NCBI GenBank assembly: GCA_900543485.1
Contig: UQRM01000016.1
Span: 1 to 50,432, forward strand
Length of the DNA stretch: 50,432 nucleotides
Source: an uncultured Eubacterium sp.
GTDB lineage: Bacteria; Bacillota; Clostridia; Peptostreptococcales; Anaerovoracaceae
Reading direction: 5' to 3'
The notes beneath the pieces were generated by a model, which was not told where the DNA came from, made no database searches, and saw nothing but the letters and a program-made list of their open reading frames with translations. The first letter of the stretch is position 1. Every line of letters begins with the position of its first letter. The translations under genes were made by a program, and so were the position numbers. Positions 33,671 through 43,690 of this stretch are shown here, piece by piece.

Positions 33671-34978
33671 ATGAAGGGTAATGACTGGAACAATCTGGGG
33701 AACGATTTGAGCCGCATCATAGAAGATGCTGTGCATATGGGGAATTTCGGTCGTCTCAACGAAAATATAAATAACACGATACGCGAGGCGTTCCAGGGGA
33801 TCACAGGAGAAGAGTTCCGCAGAAATGACGGATGGGACTTTGACCTGAGCGGGAACGCCAGGACGAAAGGTGCCGCGCGGGCTGCGGCGCAGGGGCATGG
33901 TGAAGGCCGGGAAGCGGATGGAGGCGGTGCGTCCCGGGAGACTTCGGGCGCGTCCACATCCCATGGACGCGGCGCAGGAACGTATAGCGGACATGGACAG
34001 CAGGCGGCAAGCCCCGTAGTGCTTTCCAACAGAGCGTTTTTTGCTGGAAGCAGCAAGCGCAAAGGTGGAGCGGTGGGCTTCCTGATAGGAGGTTGTGCGG
34101 CTGCGGCGCTGGGCCTGGTGTTTTTCATATTGTTTGTCATCGGTTCAGCCGTCGGCATAGAGCTGTTTGGAACAGGCTTTCTCGTGCTTTCGCTGATATT
34201 CGCGGCCGGAGGCGCAGGGATGATAGGCAGAGGTGTGTCCGGACTGAAGCTTTCAAAGAAGTTCGAACAGCATGTCAGGAATCTCGACGGTGATGCGTAT
34301 GTGGATATCAGGAAGCTGTCTCTGTACTGTCACAGATCAGAAAAGGATGTCCTGAAAGAGATAAAGAAGATGCTGCAGAAGGGATGGTTCCCGCAGGGAC
34401 ATCTGGATGAGAGCGAAAAGTGCCTGATGATATCAAACGATGCTTATGAACAGTATCTGGAGGCTGTGAAGAACGCCAGGCTGCGAGAGGAAGAGAACAG
34501 AAGGCGGAAGGAAGAAGAAGCTGAGAAAAACGGCGGCCTTTCAGAGGAAGTGAGGGAGATACTCAGAAAGGGGAGCGAATACATAAAGAGCATCAGGGAG
34601 AGCAACGACGCTATTCCGGGAGAACTGATATCCGCGAAGATATACAGGATGGAGCTGTTGGTGAGGAGGATATTCCAGCAGACGGAGGCTCATCCGGAGA
34701 ATGCCCAGGATCTGGACAGGTTGATGGAATATTATCTTCCCATGACTATAAAGCTGCTGAAAGCTTACGAGGAACTTGACGGCCAGCCTGTCCAGGGCGA
34801 GAATATCGTAAATTCCAAAAAGGAGATCGAAGATACGCTGGACACCCTCAATACGGCTTACGAAAAGATATTGGACAATCTGTTCCAGGATACGGCCTGG
34901 GATGTCTCGTCGGACATTTCCGTACTTCAGACGCTGCTGGCCCAGGAGGGCCTTATGGATGATGGATTCATCAAATAA
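33671..34978 (+). CDS. XpaC-family protein (5-bromo-4-chloroindolyl phosphate hydrolysis)
   Basis: About 435 residues. A hydrophilic Gly/Ala/Arg-rich N-terminal part (to ~115) is followed by two membrane helices (about 138-185), a charged region with coiled-coil character (LREEENRRRKEEEAEKN) and the XpaC domain in the last ~130 residues (LVRRIFQQTEAHPENAQDLD, YYLPMTIKLLKAYEEL). The family name comes from a Bacillus phenotype; its biochemical role is not settled. ATG 33671 is chosen over the upstream starts because GGAGG (33661-33665) fits it. It pairs with telA 18 bp downstream, a common combination. Confidence 0.85.
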   Translation: MKGNDWNNLGNDLSRIIEDAVHMGNFGRLNENINNTIREAFQGITGEEFRRNDGWDFDLSGNARTKGAARAAAQGHGEGREADGGGASRETSGASTSHGRGAGTYSGHGQQAASPVVLSNRAFFAGSSKRKGGAVGFLIGGCAAAALGLVFFILFVIGSAVGIELFGTGFLVLSLIFAAGGAGMIGRGVSGLKLSKKFEQHVRNLDGDAYVDIRKLSLYCHRSEKDVLKEIKKMLQKGWFPQGHLDESEKCLMISNDAYEQYLEAVKNARLREEENRRRKEEEAEKNGGLSEEVREILRKGSEYIKSIRESNDAIPGELISAKIYRMELLVRRIFQQTEAHPENAQDLDRLMEYYLPMTIKLLKAYEELDGQPVQGENIVNSKKEIEDTLDTLNTAYEKILDNLFQDTAWDVSSDISVLQTLLAQEGLMDDGFIK

Positions 34979-34996
34979 AGAGATTGGAGAGAAAAC

Positions 34997-36133
34997 ATGG
35001 AAACCAAAGAAAACATGACGCCTACACTTACACTGGATCCTTTCAAGGAAGCGGAGAAGCAGGACATCATAGAACAGCGGCCTGCTGAGCCGGAGCCGAT
35101 GGATGACAGTATACTGACACCGGAAGAACAGAAGATGGTCGACGATTTCGCGCAGCAGATAGATCTGGATGATTCGACGACGATATTGCAGTATGGCGCG
35201 GGTACGCAGAAGAAAATGGCCGATTTTTCGGAATCGGCGCTTGAGAAGGTCAGGTCCAAGGATCTGGGCGAGGTTGGAGATCTGCTTTCCAGCGTGGTGA
35301 CCGAATTGAAGGGGTTCGATACGGAAGAAGAAAAAGGGCTGTTCGGATTTTTCAAGAAAGGAAAGAATAAGATAGAGGCTCTTAAGACGCGGTACGCCAA
35401 AGTGGAGACCAATATCGAGAGCATCTGCAAGGTGCTGGAAGGCCATCAGATACAGCTTTTGAAGGATATCGCCGTGATGGACAAGATGTACGAGGCGAAC
35501 CTGACGTATTTCAAAGAGCTGACAATGTACATTCTGGCAGGAAAAAAGAAGCTGGAGCAGACGAGGGACACGGAGCTGGCCCGGCTGTTGGAAAAGGCTA
35601 AAGCAAGCGGTCTGCCGGAAGACGTGCAGGCGGCCAAGGATCTGGAATCCAAGTGCCAGCGGTTCGAGAAGAAGCTCCATGACCTTGAGCTGACAAGGAC
35701 TATTTCCATACAGACCGCGCCTCAGATAAGGATGGTCCAGGGAAACAACACACTGATGGTGGAGAAGATACAGTCCACTCTGGTCAATACCATACCACTC
35801 TGGAAGAGCCAGATGGTACTGGCATTGGGCGTGGCTCATTCCGGCGAGGCGGTAAGGGCTCAGAGAGAGGTCACCGATATGACCAACGAGCTGTTGAGAA
35901 AAAACGCGGAAACACTGAAAATGGCCACCGTGGATACAGCCAGAGAAACAGAGCGAGGGATCGTGGACATCGAGACATTGCAGCATACCAATCAGACACT
36001 CATATCCACGCTGGACGAAGTGATGGACATCCAGCAGGAAGGCAGGAGAAAACGGGCTGAAGCGGAGACAGAGCTGAGAAGGATGGAAAATGAGCTGAAG
36101 GAAAAGCTGCTCGAAGTGGTCGAAAACAAATAG
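34997..36133 (+). CDS. TelA/KlaA-family toxic anion resistance protein
   Basis: 378 residues, almost entirely helical and coiled-coil, cytoplasmic. Family stretches: LLSSVVTELKGFDTEEEKGLFGFF, KKLEQTRDTELARLLE, QTAPQIRMVQGNNTLMVEKIQSTLVNTIPLWKSQM. TelA proteins are linked to tellurite and to antimicrobial/membrane stress resistance and are mostly found beside XpaC, as here. The real activity is unknown. The gap from here to the trp promoter is 130 bp with nothing evident in it. Confidence 0.9.
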   Translation: METKENMTPTLTLDPFKEAEKQDIIEQRPAEPEPMDDSILTPEEQKMVDDFAQQIDLDDSTTILQYGAGTQKKMADFSESALEKVRSKDLGEVGDLLSSVVTELKGFDTEEEKGLFGFFKKGKNKIEALKTRYAKVETNIESICKVLEGHQIQLLKDIAVMDKMYEANLTYFKELTMYILAGKKKLEQTRDTELARLLEKAKASGLPEDVQAAKDLESKCQRFEKKLHDLELTRTISIQTAPQIRMVQGNNTLMVEKIQSTLVNTIPLWKSQMVLALGVAHSGEAVRAQREVTDMTNELLRKNAETLKMATVDTARETERGIVDIETLQHTNQTLISTLDEVMDIQQEGRRKRAEAETELRRMENELKEKLLEVVENK

Positions 36134-36263
36134 CGGTTTTTGTGAAAAAGCAGCGGCAGTAACATCGCAAACGAGAAGTGAAATATAGCTTTATGGAAGA
36201 TGATCTATAATTATCGGTGGACAGCCCATATGGACATTTCATGTCGGGATCAAAAATAACCGG

Positions 36264-36292
36264 TTGACATGGCAAAAAATATGTGGTATTTT
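36264..36292 (+). promoter_or_regulatory. trp operon promoter
   Basis: TTGACA (36264-36269), 17-bp spacer, TATTTT (36287-36292). It is followed directly by the T-box leader. Confidence 0.75.
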
Positions 36293-36298
36293 ACTAAT

Positions 36299-36676
36299 CA
36301 AGTTAATACGTTAAACCGATGAGGCGGAGATCAAAGCAATGATGCGCCCACAGCGAGCCCGGGACGGTGGAAGCCGGGTGGAGATGCAAATTGCCAAATG
36401 GACCGCTGAGGGCGTAGTCAAAGGCGAAGAGACGCTGCCAAGGCGCGGAAGCTTGCAGGCGATGATGACGATATGATGACGATGATGACGTCGCGGCAGG
36501 ACGACCGGTGCGGAGCGGGTAATGCTGAGTATTCTGCGACGAAGGGCATGCGTCAGTTGCCGGGAATATGTTGGTATTCTGCAGAGAGCATGGGTCATAC
36601 CATGAATTGAGGTGGCACCGCGGGTATTTTCACTCGTCCTTGATAGAAGTATATTCTATCGGGGACGGGTTTTTAT
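36299..36676 (+). promoter_or_regulatory. Tryptophan T-box leader with attenuator
   Basis: The T-box sequence GGTGGCACCGCGGG lies at 36611-36624. An internal specifier loop in the long 5' stem carries TGG at 36399-36401 in CAAATGGACC, the Trp codon. The terminator CGTCC...GATAGA / TCTATC...GGGACG (36635-36667) is followed by GGGTTTTTATT. Uncharged tRNA-Trp would pair with UGG and the T-box bulge and prevent termination. Between the specifier stem and the antiterminator are three copies of ATGATGACG (36462-36470, 36473-36481, 36482-36490), an unusual insertion that may affect stem III. Confidence 0.92.
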
Positions 36677-36769
36677 TATGTCAGGAAATATCATTTTCGA
36701 TATTTCCCCGCTCTGAGGCTCCCGTCTCCGATAGCAAGGAGATTCGAAGGCAGGGAGAAAGGAGATCAT

Positions 36770-38284
36770 ATGTATCCATCATTGGAAAAGGTAAGGAAAA
36801 TAGCAGCGTCGGGAGAATACAGGCGGATACCGGTGTGCATGGAAATGCTTTCCGACAGCTACACGCCGGTAGAGGTGCTGAGGACACTGAGGAAGGTCAG
36901 CAATCACTGTTATCTGCTGGAAAGCGCCAGCCGCAGGGATTACTGGGGAAGGTATTCTTTTCTCGGGTATGATCCGGTCATGGAGGTAACATGTACGGAC
37001 GGTATCATGGCTATCAGAGAAGTGGAGCCCGATGGCACGGAGAAGAAAATGATCTGTGAGACGGATCATCCGGGAAAAGAGCTAAGAAAGATAACAGAAG
37101 AATTCAGGACGTTTGCAGTGGAAGGAATGCCTCCTTTCACAGGAGGATTGGTGGGATACTTCTCTTACGACTACATCAAATACAGTGAGCCGAAGCTGGA
37201 GCTTACGGGGGAGATGAGCGGTGAGGCACGGGATCAGGATTTCAGAGACGATTTCAGAGACATGGATCTGATGCTCTTTGACAAGGTCATCGTCTTCGAC
37301 CATTACAGGCAGAAGCTGCTGCTGATAACGGGAGTCATGGCAGATGATGTGGAAGCGTCATATGAGAAGGCGGGAAGGCTGCTGGAAGATATGGCGGAGC
37401 TCATAAAGAGAGGCGAAAAAGCGGATTTCGCTCCGCTGGAGTTAAAGTCAGAGATAGGACCGCGATTTTCAAAGACGCAGTACTGCGGCATGGTGGAGAA
37501 AGCAAAGAAGTACATCAGAGAAGGGGATATATTCCAGGTGGTACTTTCCAACCCGATGACAGCGGAAGCGGAAGGAAGTCTTCTGGATACTTACCGGGTG
37601 CTGAGAACTGAGAATCCATCGCCGTATATGTTCTATTTCACCAGCGATGACATAGAGCTTTCAGGGGCGTCGCCGGAGACCTTGGTGAAGCTGGAAGAGG
37701 GGAAACTGAGCACCTTTCCGCTGGCAGGGACCAGGCCCAGAGGCAGGACAGACGAGGAGGATGAGGCGCTGGAAAAGGAGCTGCTGCGGGATGAGAAGGA
37801 GCTGGCGGAGCATAACATGCTGGTAGATCTGGGGCGGAACGATATAGGAAAAATAAGCGAAGCAGGCAGCGTGAAGGTGGAGAAGTATCTTTCTGTAGAG
37901 AGGTTTTCCCACGTGATGCACATAGGGTCCACAGTGACGGGAAAACTTCGCCGGGATAAGGACGCCATAGACGGGATAGACGCAGTGCTGCCTGCGGGGA
38001 CGCTGTCGGGAGCCCCCAAGTTCAGGGCGTGCCAGATAATCGATGAGCTGGAGGGCGACAAACGAGGTGTCTACGGCGGTGCGATCGGATATATAGATCT
38101 CACCGGCAATATGGATACATGTATCGCCATAAGGCTGGTCTACAAGAAGAACGGAAAAGTCTGCATCAGGGCGGGAGCCGGTATCGTGGCCGACAGCGTT
38201 CCCGAAAAGGAGTTCGGAGAATGCCTCAATAAAGCCAGAGCCGTGCTGGATGCTATGAAAAAAGCCAAGGAGGGACTCAGATGA
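36770..38284 (+). CDS. trpE: Anthranilate synthase component I
   Basis: 504 residues. It converts chorismate to anthranilate with ammonia supplied by TrpG. The Trp feedback motif LLES is at about residue 50 (YLLESASRRD). The chorismate-binding core has GDIFQVVLSNPM, SPETLVKLE, AGTRPRGR and LPAGTLSGAPKFRA, and the final GAGIVADSVPEKEF. First gene of the complete trpEGDCFBA operon. GAAAGGAGAT precedes the ATG. Its stop overlaps the trpG start by 4 bp. Confidence 0.97.
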   Translation: MYPSLEKVRKIAASGEYRRIPVCMEMLSDSYTPVEVLRTLRKVSNHCYLLESASRRDYWGRYSFLGYDPVMEVTCTDGIMAIREVEPDGTEKKMICETDHPGKELRKITEEFRTFAVEGMPPFTGGLVGYFSYDYIKYSEPKLELTGEMSGEARDQDFRDDFRDMDLMLFDKVIVFDHYRQKLLLITGVMADDVEASYEKAGRLLEDMAELIKRGEKADFAPLELKSEIGPRFSKTQYCGMVEKAKKYIREGDIFQVVLSNPMTAEAEGSLLDTYRVLRTENPSPYMFYFTSDDIELSGASPETLVKLEEGKLSTFPLAGTRPRGRTDEEDEALEKELLRDEKELAEHNMLVDLGRNDIGKISEAGSVKVEKYLSVERFSHVMHIGSTVTGKLRRDKDAIDGIDAVLPAGTLSGAPKFRACQIIDELEGDKRGVYGGAIGYIDLTGNMDTCIAIRLVYKKNGKVCIRAGAGIVADSVPEKEFGECLNKARAVLDAMKKAKEGLR

Positions 38285-38856
38285 TACTGCTGATAGATAA
38301 TTACGATAGCTTTTCATATAACCTTTATCAGCTGGCGGCTTCGGTCGAGGCGGATATAAAGGTGATAAGAAATGATGGATATACCGTCGAGGAGATAGAA
38401 AAAATGGGACCGGCCGCGCTGATATTGTCGCCGGGACCGGGAAGGCCTTCAGAGGCCGGGATATGCGAGGAAGCCATAAAGAGATTCGCGGGGCGGATCC
38501 CTATCCTGGGAGTGTGTCTGGGACACCAGGCCATATGCGAAGCTTTTGGAGGAACGGTCACTTATGCCAGGGAGTTGATGCACGGTAAGCAGAGTAAGGT
38601 GTATCAGGGCGGCCGGGGCAGGCTCTTCAAAGGGATGGGGCCTCAGTTCATGGCTGCGAGATATCATTCGCTGGCAGCTGAGGCCGGTTCGCTGCCGGAA
38701 GAGCTGGTGGTGACGGCAGAAGCTGACGATGGCGAAGTGATGGCGCTGGAGCACAGAGAGTATCCTGTATTCGGGGTCCAGTTTCATCCTGAATCGGTGA
38801 TGACGCCTGACGGAATGAAAATGATGGAGAATTTTATGGAGGTGGTGAAAAAATGA
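38281..38856 (+). CDS. trpG: Anthranilate synthase glutamine amidotransferase subunit
   Basis: 191 residues, class I amidotransferase. Nucleophile Cys79 is in GVCLGHQAI, and the His-Glu pair lies in [25 protein letters not shown] is the usual TrpG/PabA start. It supplies ammonia to TrpE, and since no pabA is visible here it may also serve folate synthesis. It overlaps both neighbours by 4 bp. Confidence 0.96.
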   Translation: MILLIDNYDSFSYNLYQLAASVEADIKVIRNDGYTVEEIEKMGPAALILSPGPGRPSEAGICEEAIKRFAGRIPILGVCLGHQAICEAFGGTVTYARELMHGKQSKVYQGGRGRLFKGMGPQFMAARYHSLAAEAGSLPEELVVTAEADDGEVMALEHREYPVFGVQFHPESVMTPDGMKMMENFMEVVKK

Positions 38857-39863
38857 TAAAGGAAGCGATACTGAAGCTGGCGAAAAAGGAGGATCTGGCC
38901 TACGAAACGGCCCAGGAAGTGATGGATGAGATAATGAGCGGAAAAGCCAGCCCTGTGCAGATGGCTTCATATCTGACAGCTCTTTCACTCAAGGGGGAGA
39001 CTATAGATGAGATAACGGCATCGGCGGCAGGGATGAGAGCTCACTGCATAAAGCTGCTCCACGATATGAATGTGCTTGAAATAGTAGGTACAGGCGGAGA
39101 CGGCTCCAATTCGTTCAACATTTCCACGACAGCGTCTTTAGTCATCGCGGCAGCAGGGGTCCCGGTGGCCAAGCATGGGAACAGAGCAGCATCGTCAAAG
39201 TCGGGAGCCGCTGATGTGCTGGAAGCGCTGGGTGTGAATATCAACATATCGCCGGAGAGAAGCGCGGAGCTTCTCAGGACCATAAATATCTGTTTCCTTT
39301 TCGCTCAGAATTATCACGTTGCCATGAAGTATGTGGCTCCCATAAGGAAAGAGCTGGGTATAAGGACAGTGTTCAATATCCTGGGGCCTCTCAGCAACCC
39401 GGCAGGAGCCAATATGGAGCTGATGGGAGTCTTCGATGAAACCTTGGTGGAGCCGTTGGCTCAGGTGATGGCGAAGCTGGGGGTAGACAGAGGAATGGTC
39501 GTATACGGACAGGACAGCCTGGATGAGATATCCATATGCGCGCCCACCTCGGTGTGTGAGATAAGGGACGGATGGTTTCAGTCATACGAGCTGACTCCTG
39601 AGCAATTCGGATATGAACGAGCGGACAAAGATGCACTGAAAGGCGGGACGCCGGAGGAAAACGCTGCCATAACCGTGTCGATACTGAAGGGTGCGGAAAG
39701 AGGAGCAAAACGTCAGGCTGTATGCCTCAATGCGGGAGCGGCTCTTTATATAACAGGACAGGCGGAGACTATGGAAGAAGGCGTGAAGCTGGCAGAGCAG
39801 CTGATAGACGATGGTTCGGCGCTGAAAAAGTTTGAGCAGTTCGTCGATGAAAGCAACAGGTGA
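38853..39863 (+). CDS. trpD: Anthranilate phosphoribosyltransferase
   Basis: 336 residues. PRPP-binding [14 protein letters not shown] (about residue 79), [21 protein letters not shown] and the anthranilate-binding LGPLSNPA are all present. Makes phosphoribosyl-anthranilate. A stand-alone TrpD, not fused to TrpG. Confidence 0.97.
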   Translation: MIKEAILKLAKKEDLAYETAQEVMDEIMSGKASPVQMASYLTALSLKGETIDEITASAAGMRAHCIKLLHDMNVLEIVGTGGDGSNSFNISTTASLVIAAAGVPVAKHGNRAASSKSGAADVLEALGVNINISPERSAELLRTINICFLFAQNYHVAMKYVAPIRKELGIRTVFNILGPLSNPAGANMELMGVFDETLVEPLAQVMAKLGVDRGMVVYGQDSLDEISICAPTSVCEIRDGWFQSYELTPEQFGYERADKDALKGGTPEENAAITVSILKGAERGAKRQAVCLNAGAALYITGQAETMEEGVKLAEQLIDDGSALKKFEQFVDESNR

Positions 39864-39874
39864 AGGAGGACGTG

Positions 39875-40693
39875 ATGGGAGAGCGGAATATCCTGGACGA
39901 GATAGCCGCCAGAACACGACAGCGGGTAGCGGAGGCGAAAATAGGCAAGCCTTTGGCTGTAGTCAGAGCTGAAGCTGAAGAGGTGTGCCGACGCCAGTCC
40001 GGAACAGCCGGAGGCGGGGCATCGTTTATCGCGGCATTGAGGGCAAAAGGAATGTCATATATCTGCGAGATCAAGAAAGCGTCTCCTTCCAAGGGAGTCA
40101 TAGCCTGCGACTTTCCATATATGGATATAGCCCGGGAATATGAGGAGGCGGGAGCAGCGGCTATCTCCTGTCTCACCGAGCCGTTTTATTTCAGAGGTTC
40201 CGACAGATATCTGGCGGAAATCGCGGCAGCTGTGGACATCCCGGTACTGCGAAAGGATTTTGTCGTCAGCGACTACATGATATACGAAGCACGAATGTTG
40301 GGAGCATCGGCGGTGCTGCTGATATGCAGCCTGCTGGATGACGGAGAGCTGAAGGAATACCTGGCGCTGGCCAGGGCTCTCGGGATGGAGGCTCTGGTGG
40401 AGGCGCACGACGAGGAAGAGATCGGCTGGGCAGTAAAGGCCGGAGCAGGGATAATAGGTGTCAACAACAGAGATTTGAAGACTTTCCGGGTAGATATGAC
40501 AAATAGTATAAGGCTGAGGGGCATCGCGCCTGAGGATACCGTATTCGTATCCGAGAGTGGGATACGGACGGCAGATGATATAGCGAGGCTGCGGGCAAGC
40601 AGGATAGACGCAGTGCTGATAGGAGAAACGCTGATGAGGAGCGGAGACAGGAAGAAGATGCTGGAGCAGCTCAACGGAGGAGGTCTCAGATGA
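39875..40693 (+). CDS. trpC: Indole-3-glycerol phosphate synthase
   Basis: 272 residues, TIM barrel. ICEIKKASPSKGVI, LRKDFVVSDYMIYEARMLGA, GVNNRDLKTF and SESGI are the family motifs with catalytic Lys and Glu. ATG 39875 follows AAGGAGGA at a proper distance; the GTG at 39860 that overlaps trpD's stop is less likely. Not fused to trpF. Confidence 0.96.
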   Translation: MGERNILDEIAARTRQRVAEAKIGKPLAVVRAEAEEVCRRQSGTAGGGASFIAALRAKGMSYICEIKKASPSKGVIACDFPYMDIAREYEEAGAAAISCLTEPFYFRGSDRYLAEIAAAVDIPVLRKDFVVSDYMIYEARMLGASAVLLICSLLDDGELKEYLALARALGMEALVEAHDEEEIGWAVKAGAGIIGVNNRDLKTFRVDMTNSIRLRGIAPEDTVFVSESGIRTADDIARLRASRIDAVLIGETLMRSGDRKKMLEQLNGGGLR

Positions 40694-41361
40694 CCGGGGA
40701 CCGGACCGTTAAGATAAAGATCTGCGGCCTGAAGCGGCCTGAGGATATCGGATATGTCAATGAGGCGCTGCCGGATTACGCCGGTTTCGTAGTGGAGGTT
40801 CACGGCAGCCGCCAGAGCATAGACAGAGATGCGGTGAGGAAGCTGTCAGCCGGATTGGACGACAGGATAATCCCGATAGGAGTCTTTGTCGACGCGCCGC
40901 CGGAGCTTCCGGCAGGACTGTTGAAGGAAGGGATTATCACTGTTGCTCAGCTTCATGGATGTGAAGATGAAAAATATATCGAGCAGCTGCGGGAGATGAC
41001 GGACGGGACTGCAAAGATAATGAAAGCCTTTTCCGTGACGAGTGATCGGGATATAGAGGCGGCGTGGAAATGCAGCGCCGACATGATATTGCTGGATCAG
41101 GGGGCTGGCGGGACAGGCAAAGTCTTCGACTGGTCTCTGGCGCGAGGTATGGGCAGACCGTATTTCCTGGCGGGAGGCTTGGGGATCGGAAACCTGGCGG
41201 AAGCCATAAGGATATTGTCGCCATGGGCTGTGGATCTGAGCAGCGGAGTGGAGACTGACGGAAACAAGGACAGAAGGAAGATATCAGAGGCAGTGGCCAT
41301 AGTGAGGGGAGATGTCAGGGAAGCTGACGGCGAAAGCGGAGGAAACGATGAAAGGAAGTGA
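40690..41361 (+). CDS. trpF: Phosphoribosylanthranilate isomerase
   Basis: 223 residues. [13 protein letters not shown] near the start carries the catalytic Cys; VQLHG-type AQLHGCEDE and [15 protein letters not shown] and the C-terminal [15 protein letters not shown] are characteristic. ATGA overlap with trpC; overlaps trpB by 14 bp. Confidence 0.95.
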   Translation: MTGDRTVKIKICGLKRPEDIGYVNEALPDYAGFVVEVHGSRQSIDRDAVRKLSAGLDDRIIPIGVFVDAPPELPAGLLKEGIITVAQLHGCEDEKYIEQLREMTDGTAKIMKAFSVTSDRDIEAAWKCSADMILLDQGAGGTGKVFDWSLARGMGRPYFLAGGLGIGNLAEAIRILSPWAVDLSSGVETDGNKDRRKISEAVAIVRGDVREADGESGGNDERK

Positions 41362-42550
41362 TAGTGTGTCGAGAGGAAGATTCGGCATCCATGGAGGACA
41401 GTACATACCGGAAACGCTGATGAATGCTGTGAGAGAGTTGGAAGAAGCGTATCTGAGATACAAGGACGATCCGGGATTCAGACAGGAGCTGAAAATACTG
41501 CTGGACGAATACGCGGGAAGGCCGTCCAGACTGTATTATGCGGCCCATATGACAGAGGACCTGGGCGGGGCGAAGGTCTACCTCAAGAGGGAAGATCTGA
41601 ACCATACAGGCGCGCACAAGATAAATAACGTGATAGGTCAGATGCTGCTGGCAAAGAAAATGGGAAAGACCAGGGTCATCGCGGAGACGGGGGCCGGACA
41701 GCATGGGGTGGCAACAGCTACTGTAGCGGCACTGATGGGGATGGAGTGTGAAATATTCATGGGGAGGGAAGATACGGAACGTCAGGCGCTCAATGTTTAC
41801 AAGATGAAGCTGTTGGGAGCCAAAGTGAATGCCGTCGAATCAGGGACGGCTACACTCAAGGACGCGGTATCGGAGACTATGCGGGAATGGACCAGCCGTA
41901 TAGCTGATACTCATTATGTCATGGGATCGGTGATGGGACCTCATCCGTTCCCTACCATAGTCCGGGATTTTCAGTCGGTGATATCCAGGGAGATAAGAGA
42001 ACAGATACTGGAAAAGGAAGGCTGTCTCCCTGATATGGTCATAGCTTGTGTAGGCGGCGGCTCCAACGCTATAGGGACTTTTTATGATTTCATAGATGAT
42101 AAGGATGTGCGCCTGATAGGTTGTGAGGCAGCGGGACGGGGCGTGGACACAATGGAGACAGCGGCTACGGTGGCTACCGGAAAGCTGGGCATATTCCATG
42201 GTATGAAATCTTATTTTTGTCAGGACAAGTATGGTCAGATAGCGCCTGTGTACTCTATTTCCGCAGGTCTGGATTACCCGGGCATCGGTCCTGAACACGC
42301 ATATCTCCACGATATCGGGCGGGCCGAATACGTGCCGGTGACCGATGAAGAAGCCGTGGAGGCATTCGAATATCTGTCACGGATGGAAGGAATAATCCCG
42401 GCCATCGAGAGTGCTCACGCTCTGGCATACGCCAGGAAAATCGTGCCGGGAATGGGAAAGGAAAAGATCGTGGTGATAACGTTGTCAGGACGCGGAGATA
42501 AGGACTGCGCCGCCATAGCCAGATACAGAGGGGAGGATATACATGAGTAA
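41348..42550 (+). CDS. trpB: Tryptophan synthase beta chain
   Basis: About 400 residues. PLP lysine is in [15 protein letters not shown], then [17 protein letters not shown], the phosphate-binding [10 protein letters not shown], and [16 protein letters not shown]. TrpB1 type, consistent with a trpA partner directly downstream. ATG 41348 is chosen after CGGAGG (41337-41342); a longer frame from 41312 lies inside trpF. Confidence 0.97.
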   Translation: MKGSDSVSRGRFGIHGGQYIPETLMNAVRELEEAYLRYKDDPGFRQELKILLDEYAGRPSRLYYAAHMTEDLGGAKVYLKREDLNHTGAHKINNVIGQMLLAKKMGKTRVIAETGAGQHGVATATVAALMGMECEIFMGREDTERQALNVYKMKLLGAKVNAVESGTATLKDAVSETMREWTSRIADTHYVMGSVMGPHPFPTIVRDFQSVISREIREQILEKEGCLPDMVIACVGGGSNAIGTFYDFIDDKDVRLIGCEAAGRGVDTMETAATVATGKLGIFHGMKSYFCQDKYGQIAPVYSISAGLDYPGIGPEHAYLHDIGRAEYVPVTDEEAVEAFEYLSRMEGIIPAIESAHALAYARKIVPGMGKEKIVVITLSGRGDKDCAAIARYRGEDIHE

Positions 42551-43328
42551 AAGCATTGCGGGAGCATTTGACCATGGCAAAGCCTTCATACCTTTCATAA
42601 CATGTGGAGACCCGTCTCTCGATGTGACGGAAAAAATCGTATACGCCATGGAAGAAGCAGGCGCCGATCTGATAGAGCTGGGGATACCTTTTTCTGACCC
42701 GACGGCAGAAGGCCCGGTGATACAAGCTGCCAACCTGAGAGCGTTGTCAGGAGGGGTAACTACCGATGAGATATTTGACATGGTGGAGAGGATAAGGCAA
42801 AACACAGATATACCACTTGCTTTCATGACTTATGCCAATGTTGTGTTTTCATACGGGATCAAAAGATTCCTGGAGAGGGCAGGAAAGGGCGGGGTAGATG
42901 CGCTCATCCTGCCGGATGTGCCGTTTGAGGAAAAGGGAGAGTTCGATGGCCCGTGCAGGAAATATGGAGTGGATCTGATCTCCATGATAGCCCCGACTTC
43001 TCAAGACAGGATATCTGCCATCGCAGCCGGAGCGACGGGGTTCGTATATTGCGTTTCATCGCTGGGAGTGACGGGCGTCCGATCTGAGATAAACACTGAT
43101 ATAGGAGAAATGGTGAAGCTGGTGAAAGAAGCGGGGAATATACCGTGCGCCGTAGGCTTTGGTATATCCACGCCTCAGCAGGCCGGGGAAATGGCCTGCA
43201 AAAGCGATGGCGTGATCGTAGGTTCGGCCATTGTGAAGCTGTGCGCTGAATATGGAGAAGACTGTGTAGCGCATGTAAAGAGATACGTCAGGGAAATGAA
43301 GGAGGCTGTGAGAAAAGCGGGCCGCTGA
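42543..43328 (+). CDS. trpA: Tryptophan synthase alpha chain
   Basis: 261 residues, TIM barrel that splits indole-glycerol phosphate. [33 protein letters not shown] (catalytic Glu and Asp), [25 protein letters not shown] and [11 protein letters not shown] are present. Last gene of the operon; overlaps trpB by 8 bp. It is followed by an array of hairpins rather than a classical terminator. Confidence 0.96.
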   Translation: MSKSIAGAFDHGKAFIPFITCGDPSLDVTEKIVYAMEEAGADLIELGIPFSDPTAEGPVIQAANLRALSGGVTTDEIFDMVERIRQNTDIPLAFMTYANVVFSYGIKRFLERAGKGGVDALILPDVPFEEKGEFDGPCRKYGVDLISMIAPTSQDRISAIAAGATGFVYCVSSLGVTGVRSEINTDIGEMVKLVKEAGNIPCAVGFGISTPQQAGEMACKSDGVIVGSAIVKLCAEYGEDCVAHVKRYVREMKEAVRKAGR

Positions 43329-43352
43329 CCGGTCGCCGCTTTACATGATTTC

Positions 43353-43684
43353 TTGCCGGATTTTAGAAAAATGATCGAAATCCGGCAGCGCTGACGCAAG
43401 AGTTTGCCGGATTTTGTTGTAGGGTAAAAAATACGGCAACAAAATCCGCGTAAAAGACGATGAACGAACCAATATGTACAACGAATTGTTTTATATGGAA
43501 AATAAGTACGCCGGGAATATTGGAATGAGAAAAAATCCGGCAGGCTGTTGCCGAATCATCTTGTAAAGCTAAAAATTCGGCAATAGCTCGTGTCAGCCTT
43601 GCCGAAAAATGTGATTTTTGATGGAATGCGGCAACGCTGCCTGAAAACCTTGCCGGATTTTGATTCAGAGAAGAAAATCCGGCA
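43353..43684. repeat. Array of five hairpins with TTGCCG/CGGCAA arms
   Basis: Between the converging trpA and L,D-transpeptidase genes: TGCCGGATTT/AAATCCGGCA (43354-43387); CGGATTTTGTTG/CAACAAAATCCG (43408-43448); ATCCGGCA/TGCCGAAT (43535-43556, one mismatch); TTCGGCAA/TTGCCGAA (43576-43606); TGCCGGATTTT/AAAATCCGGCA (43651-43684, perfect, 12-nt loop). A further CGGCAA lies at 43629-43634. The arms share a core and alternate in orientation, which is more than chance. Between hairpins 2 and 3 the sequence is AT-rich and unstructured. Nothing codes here. Terminators for both operons or a palindromic repeat family are both possible. Confidence 0.75.
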
Positions 43685-43690
43685 TCGTCA

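Noticed and set aside
43353..43684. CRISPR array
   Set aside because: The arms are inverted, unevenly spaced and without regular spacers; no cas genes nearby.
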